A stretch of 12,088 nucleotides of DNA from NCBI GenBank assembly GCA_035656335.1, contig DASRSS010000194.1, positions 1 through 12,088 of the forward strand, in the 5' to 3' direction. Within the stretch, counting starts at the first letter, position 1, and the number at the start of each line of letters is the position of its first letter. Positions 5,374 through 12,088 of this stretch are shown here, piece after piece. Position numbers and translations under genes: made by a program. Below the pieces are notes generated by a model. That model was given only the letters and a program-made list of their open reading frames with translations, was not told the DNA's origin and ran no database searches. The DNA comes from DASRSS01 sp035656335. Lineage in GTDB: Bacteria; Actinomycetota; Actinomycetes; Mycobacteriales; Jatrophihabitantaceae.

Positions 5374-7071
5374 ATGACCGACCTGCGCCCCCGCCCGGAG
5401 ATCCACGAGCACCCTGCGCCTGTCTTCGCGCAGGAACCCGTGCAACGCACCAGCCGCGCCGAATGGTTCCTGCGGCTGCTGCGCACGACCGATCACAAGG
5501 TCATCGGCCGGCTGTACATGGTCACGGCACTCGGCTTCTTCATGGTCGCGGGCGCGATGGCCATGCTCATGCGCGCCGAGCTGGCCCGTCCGGGCATGCA
5601 GTTCCTCTCGCCCGAGCAGTACAACGAGCTGTTCACCATCCACGGCACGGTGATGCTGCTGCTGTTCGCGACGCCGATCGCGTTCGCGTTCGCCAACCTG
5701 GTGATGCCGTTGCAGATCGGCTCCCCGGACGTCGCGTTCCCGCGGCTGAACGCGTTCAGCTATTGGCTGTTCCTGTTCGGCGGGCTCACCGTGCTGTCCG
5801 GGTTCATCACGCCGAACGGTGCGGCCGACTTCGGTTGGTTCGCGTACGCGCCGCTCAACGACCAGGCGAACACGCCCGGTGCCGGTGCCAACCTGTGGAT
5901 CATCGGCCTGATCATCTCCGGGCTCGGGACGATCCTGGCGGCCGTCAACATGGTCACCACGATCGTCTGCCTGCGCGCGCCCGGCATGACGTTCTTCCGG
6001 ATGCCGATCTTCACGTGGAACATCCTGGCGACCAGCCTGCTCGTGCTGCTCGCCTTCCCGATCCTGACGTCCGCGCTGGCGGTGCTGTGGATCGACCGGA
6101 ACATGGGCGCCCAGGTGTTCACCGCGAGCAACGGCGGGGCACTGCTCTGGCAGCACCTGTTCTGGTTCTTCGGCCACCCCGAGGTCTACATCGTCGCGCT
6201 GCCGTTCTTCGGCATCGTCACCGAGATCATCCCGGTGTTCAGCCGCAAGCCGCTGTTCGGCTACAAGGGCATGGTGCTGGCGACGTTCGGGATCACCGGC
6301 CTGTCGATGACGGTGTGGGCGCACCACATGTTCACCACCGGCGCGGTGCTGCTGCCGTTCTTCAGCGTGATGTCCTACCTGATCGCGGTCCCGACGGGCA
6401 TCAAGTTCTTCAACTGGATCGGATCCATGTGGCGCGGCGCGATCACGTTCGAGACGCCGATGCTCTGGTCGATCGGGTTCATGGTCACGTTCCTGTTCGG
6501 CGGGCTGTCCGGCGTCATCCTCGCGTCGCCACCGCTGGACTTCCACCTGTCCGACACGTACTTCGTGGTCGCGCACTTCCACTACGTGCTGTTCGGCACG
6601 ATCGTGTTCGCGGTGTTCGCCGGCTTCTACTTCTGGTTCCCGAAGTTCACCGGCCGGTTCATGGACGAACGCCTGGGCAGGGTGCACTTCTGGCTGACGT
6701 TCATCGGCTTCCACATGACGTTCCTGGTGCAGCACTGGCTCGGGGCCGAGGGCATGCCGCGTCGCTACGCCGACTACCTGCCGACGGACGGGTTCACCAC
6801 GCTGAACACGGTATCGACGATCGGCTCGTTCGTGCTGGGCTCGTCGATGATCCCGTTCATCTGGAACGTCTATCACTCCTACCGCTACGGCGAGGTGACG
6901 CACGTCGAGGACCCGTGGGGGTTCGGCGGCGGCCTCGAGTGGGCCTCGCCCACGCCGCCGGCCCGGCACAACTTCACGTCCATCCCGCGGATCCGCTCGG
7001 AGCGGCCGGCGTTCGAGTACCACTACCCGGACCTGGTCGACCGACTGCGGGTGGAGGCCCACCAGCACTGA
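5374..7071 (+). CDS. ctaD: Cytochrome c oxidase subunit I (aa3-type, 565 aa)
   Basis: The catalytic membrane subunit of heme-copper oxidase, which reduces O2 to water and pumps protons. The A-family ligand set is intact: His90 (low-spin heme, TIHGTVMLLLF), His268 and Tyr272 in the cross-link motif GHPEVY with Glu270, the CuB pair His317-His318 (VWAHHMFTTG), and the HFH motif with His401 (high-spin heme) and His403 (low-spin heme). The D-channel entrance Asp119 (GSPDVAFPRLN) and K-channel Lys344 (PTGIKFFNW) are present, so proton pumping is expected. About twelve hydrophobic helices cover 45-500, as usual, and the length is normal for actinobacterial CtaD. No subunit II, III or heme-synthesis gene is adjacent, so this is probably an extra, solitary ctaD that must borrow other subunits. 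It heads the formate dehydrogenase operon, with only 15 bp to the next start. Confidence 0.97.
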   Translation: MTDLRPRPEIHEHPAPVFAQEPVQRTSRAEWFLRLLRTTDHKVIGRLYMVTALGFFMVAGAMAMLMRAELARPGMQFLSPEQYNELFTIHGTVMLLLFATPIAFAFANLVMPLQIGSPDVAFPRLNAFSYWLFLFGGLTVLSGFITPNGAADFGWFAYAPLNDQANTPGAGANLWIIGLIISGLGTILAAVNMVTTIVCLRAPGMTFFRMPIFTWNILATSLLVLLAFPILTSALAVLWIDRNMGAQVFTASNGGALLWQHLFWFFGHPEVYIVALPFFGIVTEIIPVFSRKPLFGYKGMVLATFGITGLSMTVWAHHMFTTGAVLLPFFSVMSYLIAVPTGIKFFNWIGSMWRGAITFETPMLWSIGFMVTFLFGGLSGVILASPPLDFHLSDTYFVVAHFHYVLFGTIVFAVFAGFYFWFPKFTGRFMDERLGRVHFWLTFIGFHMTFLVQHWLGAEGMPRRYADYLPTDGFTTLNTVSTIGSFVLGSSMIPFIWNVYHSYRYGEVTHVEDPWGFGGGLEWASPTPPARHNFTSIPRIRSERPAFEYHYPDLVDRLRVEAHQH

Positions 7072-7086
7072 CGGAAGGAACCTTCG

Positions 7087-7305
7087 ATGGCCGCCTCAGC
7101 TGACCACGACTTGCCCGCCGGCCTGCGCTACATGGTCGAACACGGTCACGCGGCCGACGGCAGCCACGCCCTGAACACCGAGCCGACGCAGCATCTGGTC
7201 AACCCGCGCGCGGTGAACCCCACCCAGCACGCCGCGGTCGCCGAGTGGGTGCGCAGACGCGTCCAGGCCGACGAGCAGATGCGCAGCGCGAAGGAGGCGT
7301 CATGA
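7087..7305 (+). CDS. Unrecognised 72-aa protein between ctaD and formate dehydrogenase
   Basis: A short soluble protein that I do not recognise. The start is firm: GGAAGGAA at 7073-7080 with a 6-nt spacer to the ATG, 15 bp after the ctaD stop. Its TGA overlaps the formate dehydrogenase start as ATGA (7302-7305), so the two are probably translationally coupled. It has six histidines (7, 19, 21, 27, 36, 48), no cysteine, no signal peptide and no membrane segment. The tetrapeptide PTQH occurs twice, at 33-36 and 45-48. The N-terminal half is Gly/His/Asp-rich; the C-terminal 47-70 looks like a charged helix (AVAEWVRRRVQADEQMRSAKEA). Its conserved-looking operon position suggests an accessory, assembly or regulatory role for the oxidase or the dehydrogenase, but nothing in the sequence shows which. 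Confidence 0.85.
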   Translation: MAASADHDLPAGLRYMVEHGHAADGSHALNTEPTQHLVNPRAVNPTQHAAVAEWVRRRVQADEQMRSAKEAS

Positions 7306-10300
7306 CGAACCTGTCCCAATGGCCGGTGCTCAAGCAGTTGCGCGGTCCCGACCGGCTCGGCCTGCACGACGCGGCCAAGTCGCGACCGACCGAGGAACTG
7401 GAACCGCGCACGGTCACCGCCGACCGGGTAGTGAAGTCGATCTGCCCGTACTGCGCGGTCGGCTGCGGCCAGAACGTGTACGTCAAGGACGAGAAGGTCG
7501 TGCAGATCGAGGGCGACCCGGACTCGCCAGTGTCCCGCGGCCGGCTGTGCCCGAAGGGTTCGGCGTCGCTGCAGCTCACGACGGGCGCCGCGCGCGAACA
7601 GCACGTGCTCTACCGCCGCCCGCACGGCACGGACTGGGAGCGGTTGGACCTCGCGACCGCGATGGACATGGTCGCCGACCGCGTCATCGCGTCGCGGCGC
7701 AACAGCTGGCAGTGGGAGGTGGACGGCAAGCGCACCCGGCGCACGCTCGGCATCGCGAGCCTCGGCGGCGCGACGCTGGACAACGAGGAGAACTACCTGA
7801 TCAAGAAGCTGTTCACGGCGCTGGGCATCGTCCAGATCGAGAACCAGGCGCGCGTCTGCCACAGCTCCACGGTCGCCGCGCTCGGCACGTCCTTCGGCCG
7901 CGGCGGATCGACGACCTACCTGCAGGACCTGCAGCGCGCCGACTGCATCGTGATCGAGGGTTCGAACTTCGCCGAGGCGCACCCGGTCGGGTTCCAGTGG
8001 GTGATGGAGGCGAAGGCCCGCGGCGCGACGATCATCCACGTCGACCCGCGGTTCTCGCGCACCAGCGCGCTGGCGGACATGTACGTCCCGATCCGGGCGG
8101 GGACGGACATCGCCTGGCTCGGCGGGCTGATCAACTACGTGATCAGCAACGACAAGTTCTTCCGCGAGTATGTCGTCAACTACACGAACGCCGCGACGAT
8201 CGTCAGCGACAAATTCCGCGACACCGAGGACGAGGAAGGCGGCGTGGGCCTGTTCTCCGGCCTGGACCCGGAGGCGCGCAGCTACAACACGGACACCTGG
8301 CAGTACGAGGGCGGCGAGGTCGCCGCCGCGTCCGGTGAGCGCGATTCGCAGTACGGGGACATCGCCAGCGAGGTGGAGAGCGACTCCGGCCACTCGCACT
8401 CGCACGGTTCGGGCGGGCCGGCCCTGCGCGGCACGTGGCGGCGCGACGAGACGCTCGAGGACCCGCGCTGCGTGTTCCAGATCCTCAAGCGGCACTACTC
8501 GCGGTACACGCCGGAGATGGTGGAACGGATCTGCGGCGTGCCGCAGGCGCTGTTCCACCAGGTCGCCGACGCGATCACGGCGAACTCGGGCCGCGAGCGC
8601 ACCACCGCGTTCGCGTACGCGGTCGGCTGGACGCAGCACACCGTGGGCGTGCAGTACATCCGGTCCGCGAGCGTGCTGCAGCTGCTGCTCGGCAACATCG
8701 GCCGGCCGGGCGGCGGCATCATGGCGCTGCGCGGCCACGCCAGCATCCAGGGCTCCAGCGACATCCCGACGCTGTTCAACCTGCTGCCCGGCTACATCCC
8801 GATGCCGCACGCGCACGAGCACGAGACGCTGGACGAGTTCATCGCGGCCGACGCCGCCGCCCGTGGCTTCTGGGCGAACATGCGCTCGTACATGGTCAGC
8901 CTGCTCAAGGCGTACTGGGGACCGGCCGCGACACCCGACAACGACTTCTGCTTCGACTACCTGCCGCGGATCTCAGGCAGCCACAGCACGTACGAGACCG
9001 TGCAGGCGCAGCTGGACGGCAAGTGCGAGGGGTACCTCCTGCTCGGCGAGAACCCGGCCGTCGGTTCGGCGAACACCAAGATGCAGCGGCTGGGCATGGC
9101 GAACCTGGACTGGCTCGTCGTCCGCGACTTCTCACTCATCGAGAGCGCGACGTGGTGGAAGGACGGCCCAGAGATCGAGACCGGTGAGCTGAAGACGGAG
9201 GACATCGCCACCGAGGTGTTCTTCTTCCCGGCCGCGTCCCACACCGAGAAGAACGGCAGCTTCACGAACACCAACCGCATGCTGCAGTGGCATCACGCCG
9301 CGGTCGAACCGGCGAACGACTGCCGCAGCGACATGTGGTTCATGTTCCACCTCGGCCACATCATCCGCGCGAAGCTGGCCGGCTCGACGGACGAGATGGA
9401 CCGGCCGATCCTCGACCTGACGTGGGACTACCCGACCGAGGGCGACCAGGACGAGCCGGTGGCCGAGGCGATCCTGGCCGAGATCAACGGCTGGAACGCC
9501 GACGGCGAGTTCCTGTCCGGTTACACCGAGCTCAAGGACGACGGCTCGACGGCGTGCGGCTGCTGGATCTACTGCGGCGCGTACGCCGAGGGCGTCAACC
9601 AGACCGCGCGCCGCAAACCCCATACCGAGCAGGGCATTTCCGCGCTCGAGTGGGCCTGGTCGTGGCCGGACAACCGCCGCGAGTTGTACAACCGCGCGTC
9701 CGCCGATCCCGACGGCAAGCCGTGGAGCGAGCGCAAGAAGCTCATCTGGTGGGACGAGGACGAGGGCAGCTGGGTCGGCGACGACACGCCCGACTTCGAG
9801 AAGACCAAGCCACCGAGCTACCGGCCGGACGACGACGCGACCGGCGTCGAGGCGATCTCCGGCATCGACCCGTTCATCATGCAGGCGGACGGGAAGGGCT
9901 GGCTGTACGTGCCGGCCGGCCTGGTCGACGGCCCGATGCCGACGCACTACGAACCGCAGGACTCGCCGTTCCAGAACGCGCTCTACCCGCAGCAGCGCAA
10001 CCCGGTGCGGCAGGTGTTCTCGCGCAAGCACAACCGCTACCACCCGAGCGGGGACGATCACGACGCCGGCGTGTTCCCGTACGTGCTCACGACCTACCGG
10101 CTGACCGAGCACTTCACCGCCGGGGCGATGTCGCGGTGGCAGCCGTACCTGGCGGAGCTGCAGCCGGAGCTTTTCTGTGAGGTCTCCCCCGCGCTGGCCG
10201 CGGAGCGGAACCTGGAGCACAACGGCTGGGCCACGATCGTCACCGCCCGCGGCGCGATCGAGGCTCGGGTGATGGTGACGTCGCGAATGCGTCCGTTGCA

Positions 10301-10562
10301 CGTGCAGGGACGCACCGTGCACCAGATCGGCCTGCCGTTCCACTGGGGCGTGAACGGGCTGAGCAGCGGCGACTCGATGAACGAGCTGTCGGCGATCTCG
10401 CTGGACCCGAACGTGCACATCCAGGAGGTCAAGGCGCTGACCGTCGACATCCGGCCGGGACGGCGACCGCGCGGCGCCGACCTGCCGCGGTTCGTCGAGG
10501 CCTACCAGCAGCGCGCCGGCATCGACGAGAAGACCGGCATGGAGGGGGTGACCGTCCGATGA
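7302..10562 (+). CDS. fdhA: Formate dehydrogenase catalytic subunit, FdnG-like, cysteine type (1086 aa)
   Basis: A molybdopterin (Mo/W-bis-MGD) oxidoreductase that oxidises formate to CO2. The N-terminal [4Fe-4S] motif is C48-x2-C51-x3-C55 with C83 in RLCPKG. The active site is RVCHSSTVAALGTSFGRG, with Cys186 (codon TGC 7857-7859) where E. coli FdnG has selenocysteine, followed by the catalytic His187. The FdnG family blocks EAHPVGFQWVMEAKARGA, DPRFSRTSALADMY, LGWTQHT-like VGWTQHTVG, LLLGNIGRPGGG and LRGHASIQG follow; the dinucleotide-binding C-terminal domain begins near 925 (FPYVLTTYRLTEHF). Unlike FdnG there is no twin-arginine signal, so it should stay in the cytoplasm. A roughly 28-residue Ser/Gly/His-rich insert (about 345-373, containing HSHSHGS) is absent from FdnG. 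The start at 7302 is set by AAGGAGG at 7291-7297 and the ATGA overlap with the preceding gene. Confidence 0.95.
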   Translation: MTNLSQWPVLKQLRGPDRLGLHDAAKSRPTEELEPRTVTADRVVKSICPYCAVGCGQNVYVKDEKVVQIEGDPDSPVSRGRLCPKGSASLQLTTGAAREQHVLYRRPHGTDWERLDLATAMDMVADRVIASRRNSWQWEVDGKRTRRTLGIASLGGATLDNEENYLIKKLFTALGIVQIENQARVCHSSTVAALGTSFGRGGSTTYLQDLQRADCIVIEGSNFAEAHPVGFQWVMEAKARGATIIHVDPRFSRTSALADMYVPIRAGTDIAWLGGLINYVISNDKFFREYVVNYTNAATIVSDKFRDTEDEEGGVGLFSGLDPEARSYNTDTWQYEGGEVAAASGERDSQYGDIASEVESDSGHSHSHGSGGPALRGTWRRDETLEDPRCVFQILKRHYSRYTPEMVERICGVPQALFHQVADAITANSGRERTTAFAYAVGWTQHTVGVQYIRSASVLQLLLGNIGRPGGGIMALRGHASIQGSSDIPTLFNLLPGYIPMPHAHEHETLDEFIAADAAARGFWANMRSYMVSLLKAYWGPAATPDNDFCFDYLPRISGSHSTYETVQAQLDGKCEGYLLLGENPAVGSANTKMQRLGMANLDWLVVRDFSLIESATWWKDGPEIETGELKTEDIATEVFFFPAASHTEKNGSFTNTNRMLQWHHAAVEPANDCRSDMWFMFHLGHIIRAKLAGSTDEMDRPILDLTWDYPTEGDQDEPVAEAILAEINGWNADGEFLSGYTELKDDGSTACGCWIYCGAYAEGVNQTARRKPHTEQGISALEWAWSWPDNRRELYNRASADPDGKPWSERKKLIWWDEDEGSWVGDDTPDFEKTKPPSYRPDDDATGVEAISGIDPFIMQADGKGWLYVPAGLVDGPMPTHYEPQDSPFQNALYPQQRNPVRQVFSRKHNRYHPSGDDHDAGVFPYVLTTYRLTEHFTAGAMSRWQPYLAELQPELFCEVSPALAAERNLEHNGWATIVTARGAIEARVMVTSRMRPLHVQGRTVHQIGLPFHWGVNGLSSGDSMNELSAISLDPNVHIQEVKALTVDIRPGRRPRGADLPRFVEAYQQRAGIDEKTGMEGVTVR

Positions 10563-11371
10563 CCACGACGAATCTGGGCATGCCGCGCATGGGCTTCTTC
10601 ACCGACACCAGCGTGTGCATCGGCTGCAAGGCGTGCGAGGTGGCCTGCAAGGAGTGGAACGCGATCCCCTCGGACGGCAAGCTCGAACTCACCGGCGAGT
10701 CGTTCGACAACACGTCGCACCTCGGCGCGAACACCTGGCGGCACGTCGCGTTCATCGAGCAGGACAAGCCCATCCCCTCGCCGGAACAAGGCAATTCCCC
10801 GGACGTGCGCTGGCTGATGGCCTCGGACGTGTGCAAGCACTGCACCCACGCCGCGTGCCTGGACGTCTGCCCGACAGGCGCTCTCTTCCGCACCGAGTTC
10901 GACACCGTCGTCGTCCAGCAGGACGTGTGCAACGGCTGCGGCTATTGCGTCTCGGCCTGTCCGTACGGCGTGATCGGCCAGCGCGAGGGTGACGGGCGGG
11001 TCTTCAAGTGCACGATGTGTTACGACCGCATCGGCGTCGGCCAGGAGCCGGCGTGCGCGAAGGCGTGCCCGACCAAGTCGATCCAGTTCGGTGAGCTGGA
11101 CGAGCTGCGCGAACGCGCTCAGCAGCGCGTCGACGAGCTGCACGCCCACGGCCTGCACGAGGCGAAGCTGTACGGCGAGTCCCCGGACGACGGTGTCGGC
11201 GGCAACGGCGCGTTCTTCCTGCTGCTGGACGAGCCGGAGACGTACGGCCTGCCGCCCGACCCGGTGGTGACCACGCGCGACCTGCCGCAGATGTGGAAGC
11301 ACGCGGCCATGGCGGCCGGCATGCTGCTCGCCGGCCTGGCCGCGGCGTTCGCGGGAAGGCGGAACCGATGA
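10559..11371 (+). CDS. fdhB: Formate dehydrogenase iron-sulfur subunit, FdnH-like (270 aa)
   Basis: An electron-transfer subunit with four [4Fe-4S] clusters, linking the catalytic subunit to the membrane. The cysteine groups are C20-C23-C26-C30 (CIGCKACEVAC), C92-C95-C100-C104 (CKHCTHAACLDVC), C124-C127-C130-C134 (CNGCGYCVSAC) and C151-C154-C166-C170 (CTMC...CAKAC), all complete. A hydrophobic stretch at about 249-265 (AAMAAGMLLAGLAAAFAG) followed by RRNR looks like a single C-terminal membrane helix, as in E. coli FdnH. The start overlaps the fdhA stop as ATGA, with GGAGG at 10541-10545. The length is close to the family norm. With no Tat signal on the partner subunit, this subunit should sit on the cytoplasmic face. 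Confidence 0.95.
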   Translation: MTTTNLGMPRMGFFTDTSVCIGCKACEVACKEWNAIPSDGKLELTGESFDNTSHLGANTWRHVAFIEQDKPIPSPEQGNSPDVRWLMASDVCKHCTHAACLDVCPTGALFRTEFDTVVVQQDVCNGCGYCVSACPYGVIGQREGDGRVFKCTMCYDRIGVGQEPACAKACPTKSIQFGELDELRERAQQRVDELHAHGLHEAKLYGESPDDGVGGNGAFFLLLDEPETYGLPPDPVVTTRDLPQMWKHAAMAAGMLLAGLAAAFAGRRNR

Positions 11372-12088
11372 GCAAGCACCGGCACGAGCCGACGTTCACC
11401 TCGTACTACGGCCGGCCGATCCTGAAGGAGCCCACCTGGGAGCCGCTGGACATCGCCGGCTACCTGTTCACCGGCGGGTTGGCCGGGGCGTCGTCCATCC
11501 TGGCGGCCGGCGCCGAGCTGACCGGCCGGCCGCGGTTGGCCCGTGCGACGAAGCTCGGCGCGCTCGCCGCGATCAGCGTCTCGGCGGTCGCGCTCGTCCA
11601 CGACCTCGGCAAGCCGAGCCGGTTCTACAACATGCTGCGCGTGGCCAAGCCGACCTCGCCGATGAGCATGGGGTCGTGGCTGCTATCCGGTTACGGCCCG
11701 CTCGCCGGGGCGACGGCAATCTCGGACGTCACCGGTATCGCTCCGGGCCTCGGCCGCGCGGCCGGGCTCGGTGCCGGCGTGCTCGGCTCGGGCGTCGCGT
11801 CCTACACGGCGGTGCTGATCGCGGACACCGCGGTGCCGACCTGGCACGAGTCGCGCAAGCAGCTGCCGTTCGTGTTCGTCGGCTCGGCGGCCACCGCGGC
11901 CGGCGGGCTCGGGATGCTGACCGCCCCGTGCGCGGAGGCCGGTCCCGCACGCCGCGCGGCACTCGGCGGTGCGGCGCTCGAACTCGCCGCCAGCAACGCG
12001 ATGGAGCACGCGGCCGGGCTCGCGGGCGAGACGTTCCACGAGGGCAAGGCCGGAATGCTGCTGCGCGCCGCCAAGGTGCTCACGGCCG
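11368..12088 (+). CDS. nrfD: NrfD/PsrC-type membrane subunit of formate dehydrogenase, partial (240 codons visible)
   Basis: An integral membrane quinone-interacting subunit, truncated by the window end with no stop in view. The N-terminus SYYGRPILKEPTWEPLDIAGYLF is typical of NrfD proteins paired with formate dehydrogenases. HDLGKPSRFYNMLRVAKPTSPMSMGSW (78-104) and IADTAVPTWHE (151-161) are further family blocks. Hydrophobic segments lie near 28-49, 60-79, 101-119, 130-152 and 166-186, fitting a family with eight or more helices. NrfD carries no heme; it accepts electrons from the ferredoxin subunit and reduces menaquinone. It therefore takes the place of the cytochrome b subunit (FdnI) of E. 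coli FDH-N. The start overlaps the fdhB stop as ATGA, with GGGAAGG at 11353-11359 and an 8-nt spacer. Confidence 0.93.
   Translation, partial: MSKHRHEPTFTSYYGRPILKEPTWEPLDIAGYLFTGGLAGASSILAAGAELTGRPRLARATKLGALAAISVSAVALVHDLGKPSRFYNMLRVAKPTSPMSMGSWLLSGYGPLAGATAISDVTGIAPGLGRAAGLGAGVLGSGVASYTAVLIADTAVPTWHESRKQLPFVFVGSAATAAGGLGMLTAPCAEAGPARRAALGGAALELAASNAMEHAAGLAGETFHEGKAGMLLRAAKVLTA

Noticed and set aside
5098..7068. Long minus-strand open frame (656 codons) antisense to ctaD and the start of the F420 oxidoreductase gene
   Set aside because: Its translation is Arg/His/Gln/Asp-rich low complexity with no recognisable domain, while the plus strand encodes an intact oxidase with all ligands. It is a shadow of GC-rich codon use.
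7245..7301. Upstream extension of fdhA by 19 residues
   Set aside because: The extension would overlap the 72-aa gene and is not FdnG-like or Tat-like; AAGGAGG at 7291-7297 and the ATGA overlap fix the start at 7302.
7857..7859. Possible selenocysteine in the formate dehydrogenase
   Set aside because: The active-site codon is TGC (Cys), not TGA, so no selenocysteine insertion element is expected.
7146..8822. Minus-strand open frame (558 codons) antisense to fdhA
   Set aside because: Arg/Val/Asp/Ala-rich composition, no motifs and full overlap with a well-conserved catalytic subunit; the same holds for the antisense frame at 9132-10418.

Overview
The window is very GC-rich, gene-dense bacterial DNA. 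Codon third positions are strongly G/C, GTG starts occur, and the gene content (F420-dependent oxidoreductase, ANTAR and STAS regulators, actinobacterial-type CtaD, CYP152 P450) points to a chromosome of a high-GC actinomycete. I cannot place it below phylum level with confidence. There are no tRNAs, rRNAs, insertion sequences, CRISPR arrays or phage genes, and no gap longer than about 130 bp without a candidate gene.

Left part (1-2564): the C-terminal end of a CYP152-type (fatty-acid peroxygenase family) cytochrome P450; a convergent small nucleotidyltransferase-fold protein; a divergent endonuclease/exonuclease/phosphatase-family protein whose start lies only 17 bp from the nucleotidyltransferase start; and a classical short-chain dehydrogenase. 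These look like single-gene housekeeping or accessory units.

Middle (2571-5260): a small regulatory neighbourhood. A STAS-like protein sits behind a good general-stress (SigB/SigF-type) promoter match. It is followed by a clear STAS anti-anti-sigma-like protein, then by a convergent GAF-ANTAR antiterminator gene that overlaps the STAS gene tail to tail by 31 bp. The ANTAR gene has an unusual leader: a possible 11-residue leader peptide with a strong Shine-Dalgarno, whose stop codon lies in one arm of an 11-bp inverted repeat whose other arm covers the ANTAR ribosome-binding site. Upstream on the same strand is an F420-dependent LLM oxidoreductase of the Fgd-like family.

Right part (5374-12088, running off the end): a tightly packed plus-strand operon with cytochrome c oxidase subunit I (ctaD), a 72-residue protein I do not recognise, a cysteine-type FdnG-like formate dehydrogenase catalytic subunit, a four-cluster ferredoxin subunit with a C-terminal membrane helix, and an NrfD-type membrane quinone-interacting subunit (incomplete at the window edge). 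The last three junctions are all 4-bp ATGA overlaps. The inferred job is oxidation of formate on the cytoplasmic side (the catalytic subunit has no Tat signal), with electrons passing through Fe-S clusters to NrfD and menaquinone. The co-transcribed oxidase subunit suggests use in aerobic respiration.

Across the window, five plus-strand gene starts that begin transcription units or are preceded by an intergenic gap carry a [G/C]GGTA[A/G] motif 8-13 nt upstream. This recurrent signal is the least explained pattern here. The strongest candidates for something undescribed are the 72-aa protein wedged between ctaD and the formate dehydrogenase, and the leader structure in front of the ANTAR gene.
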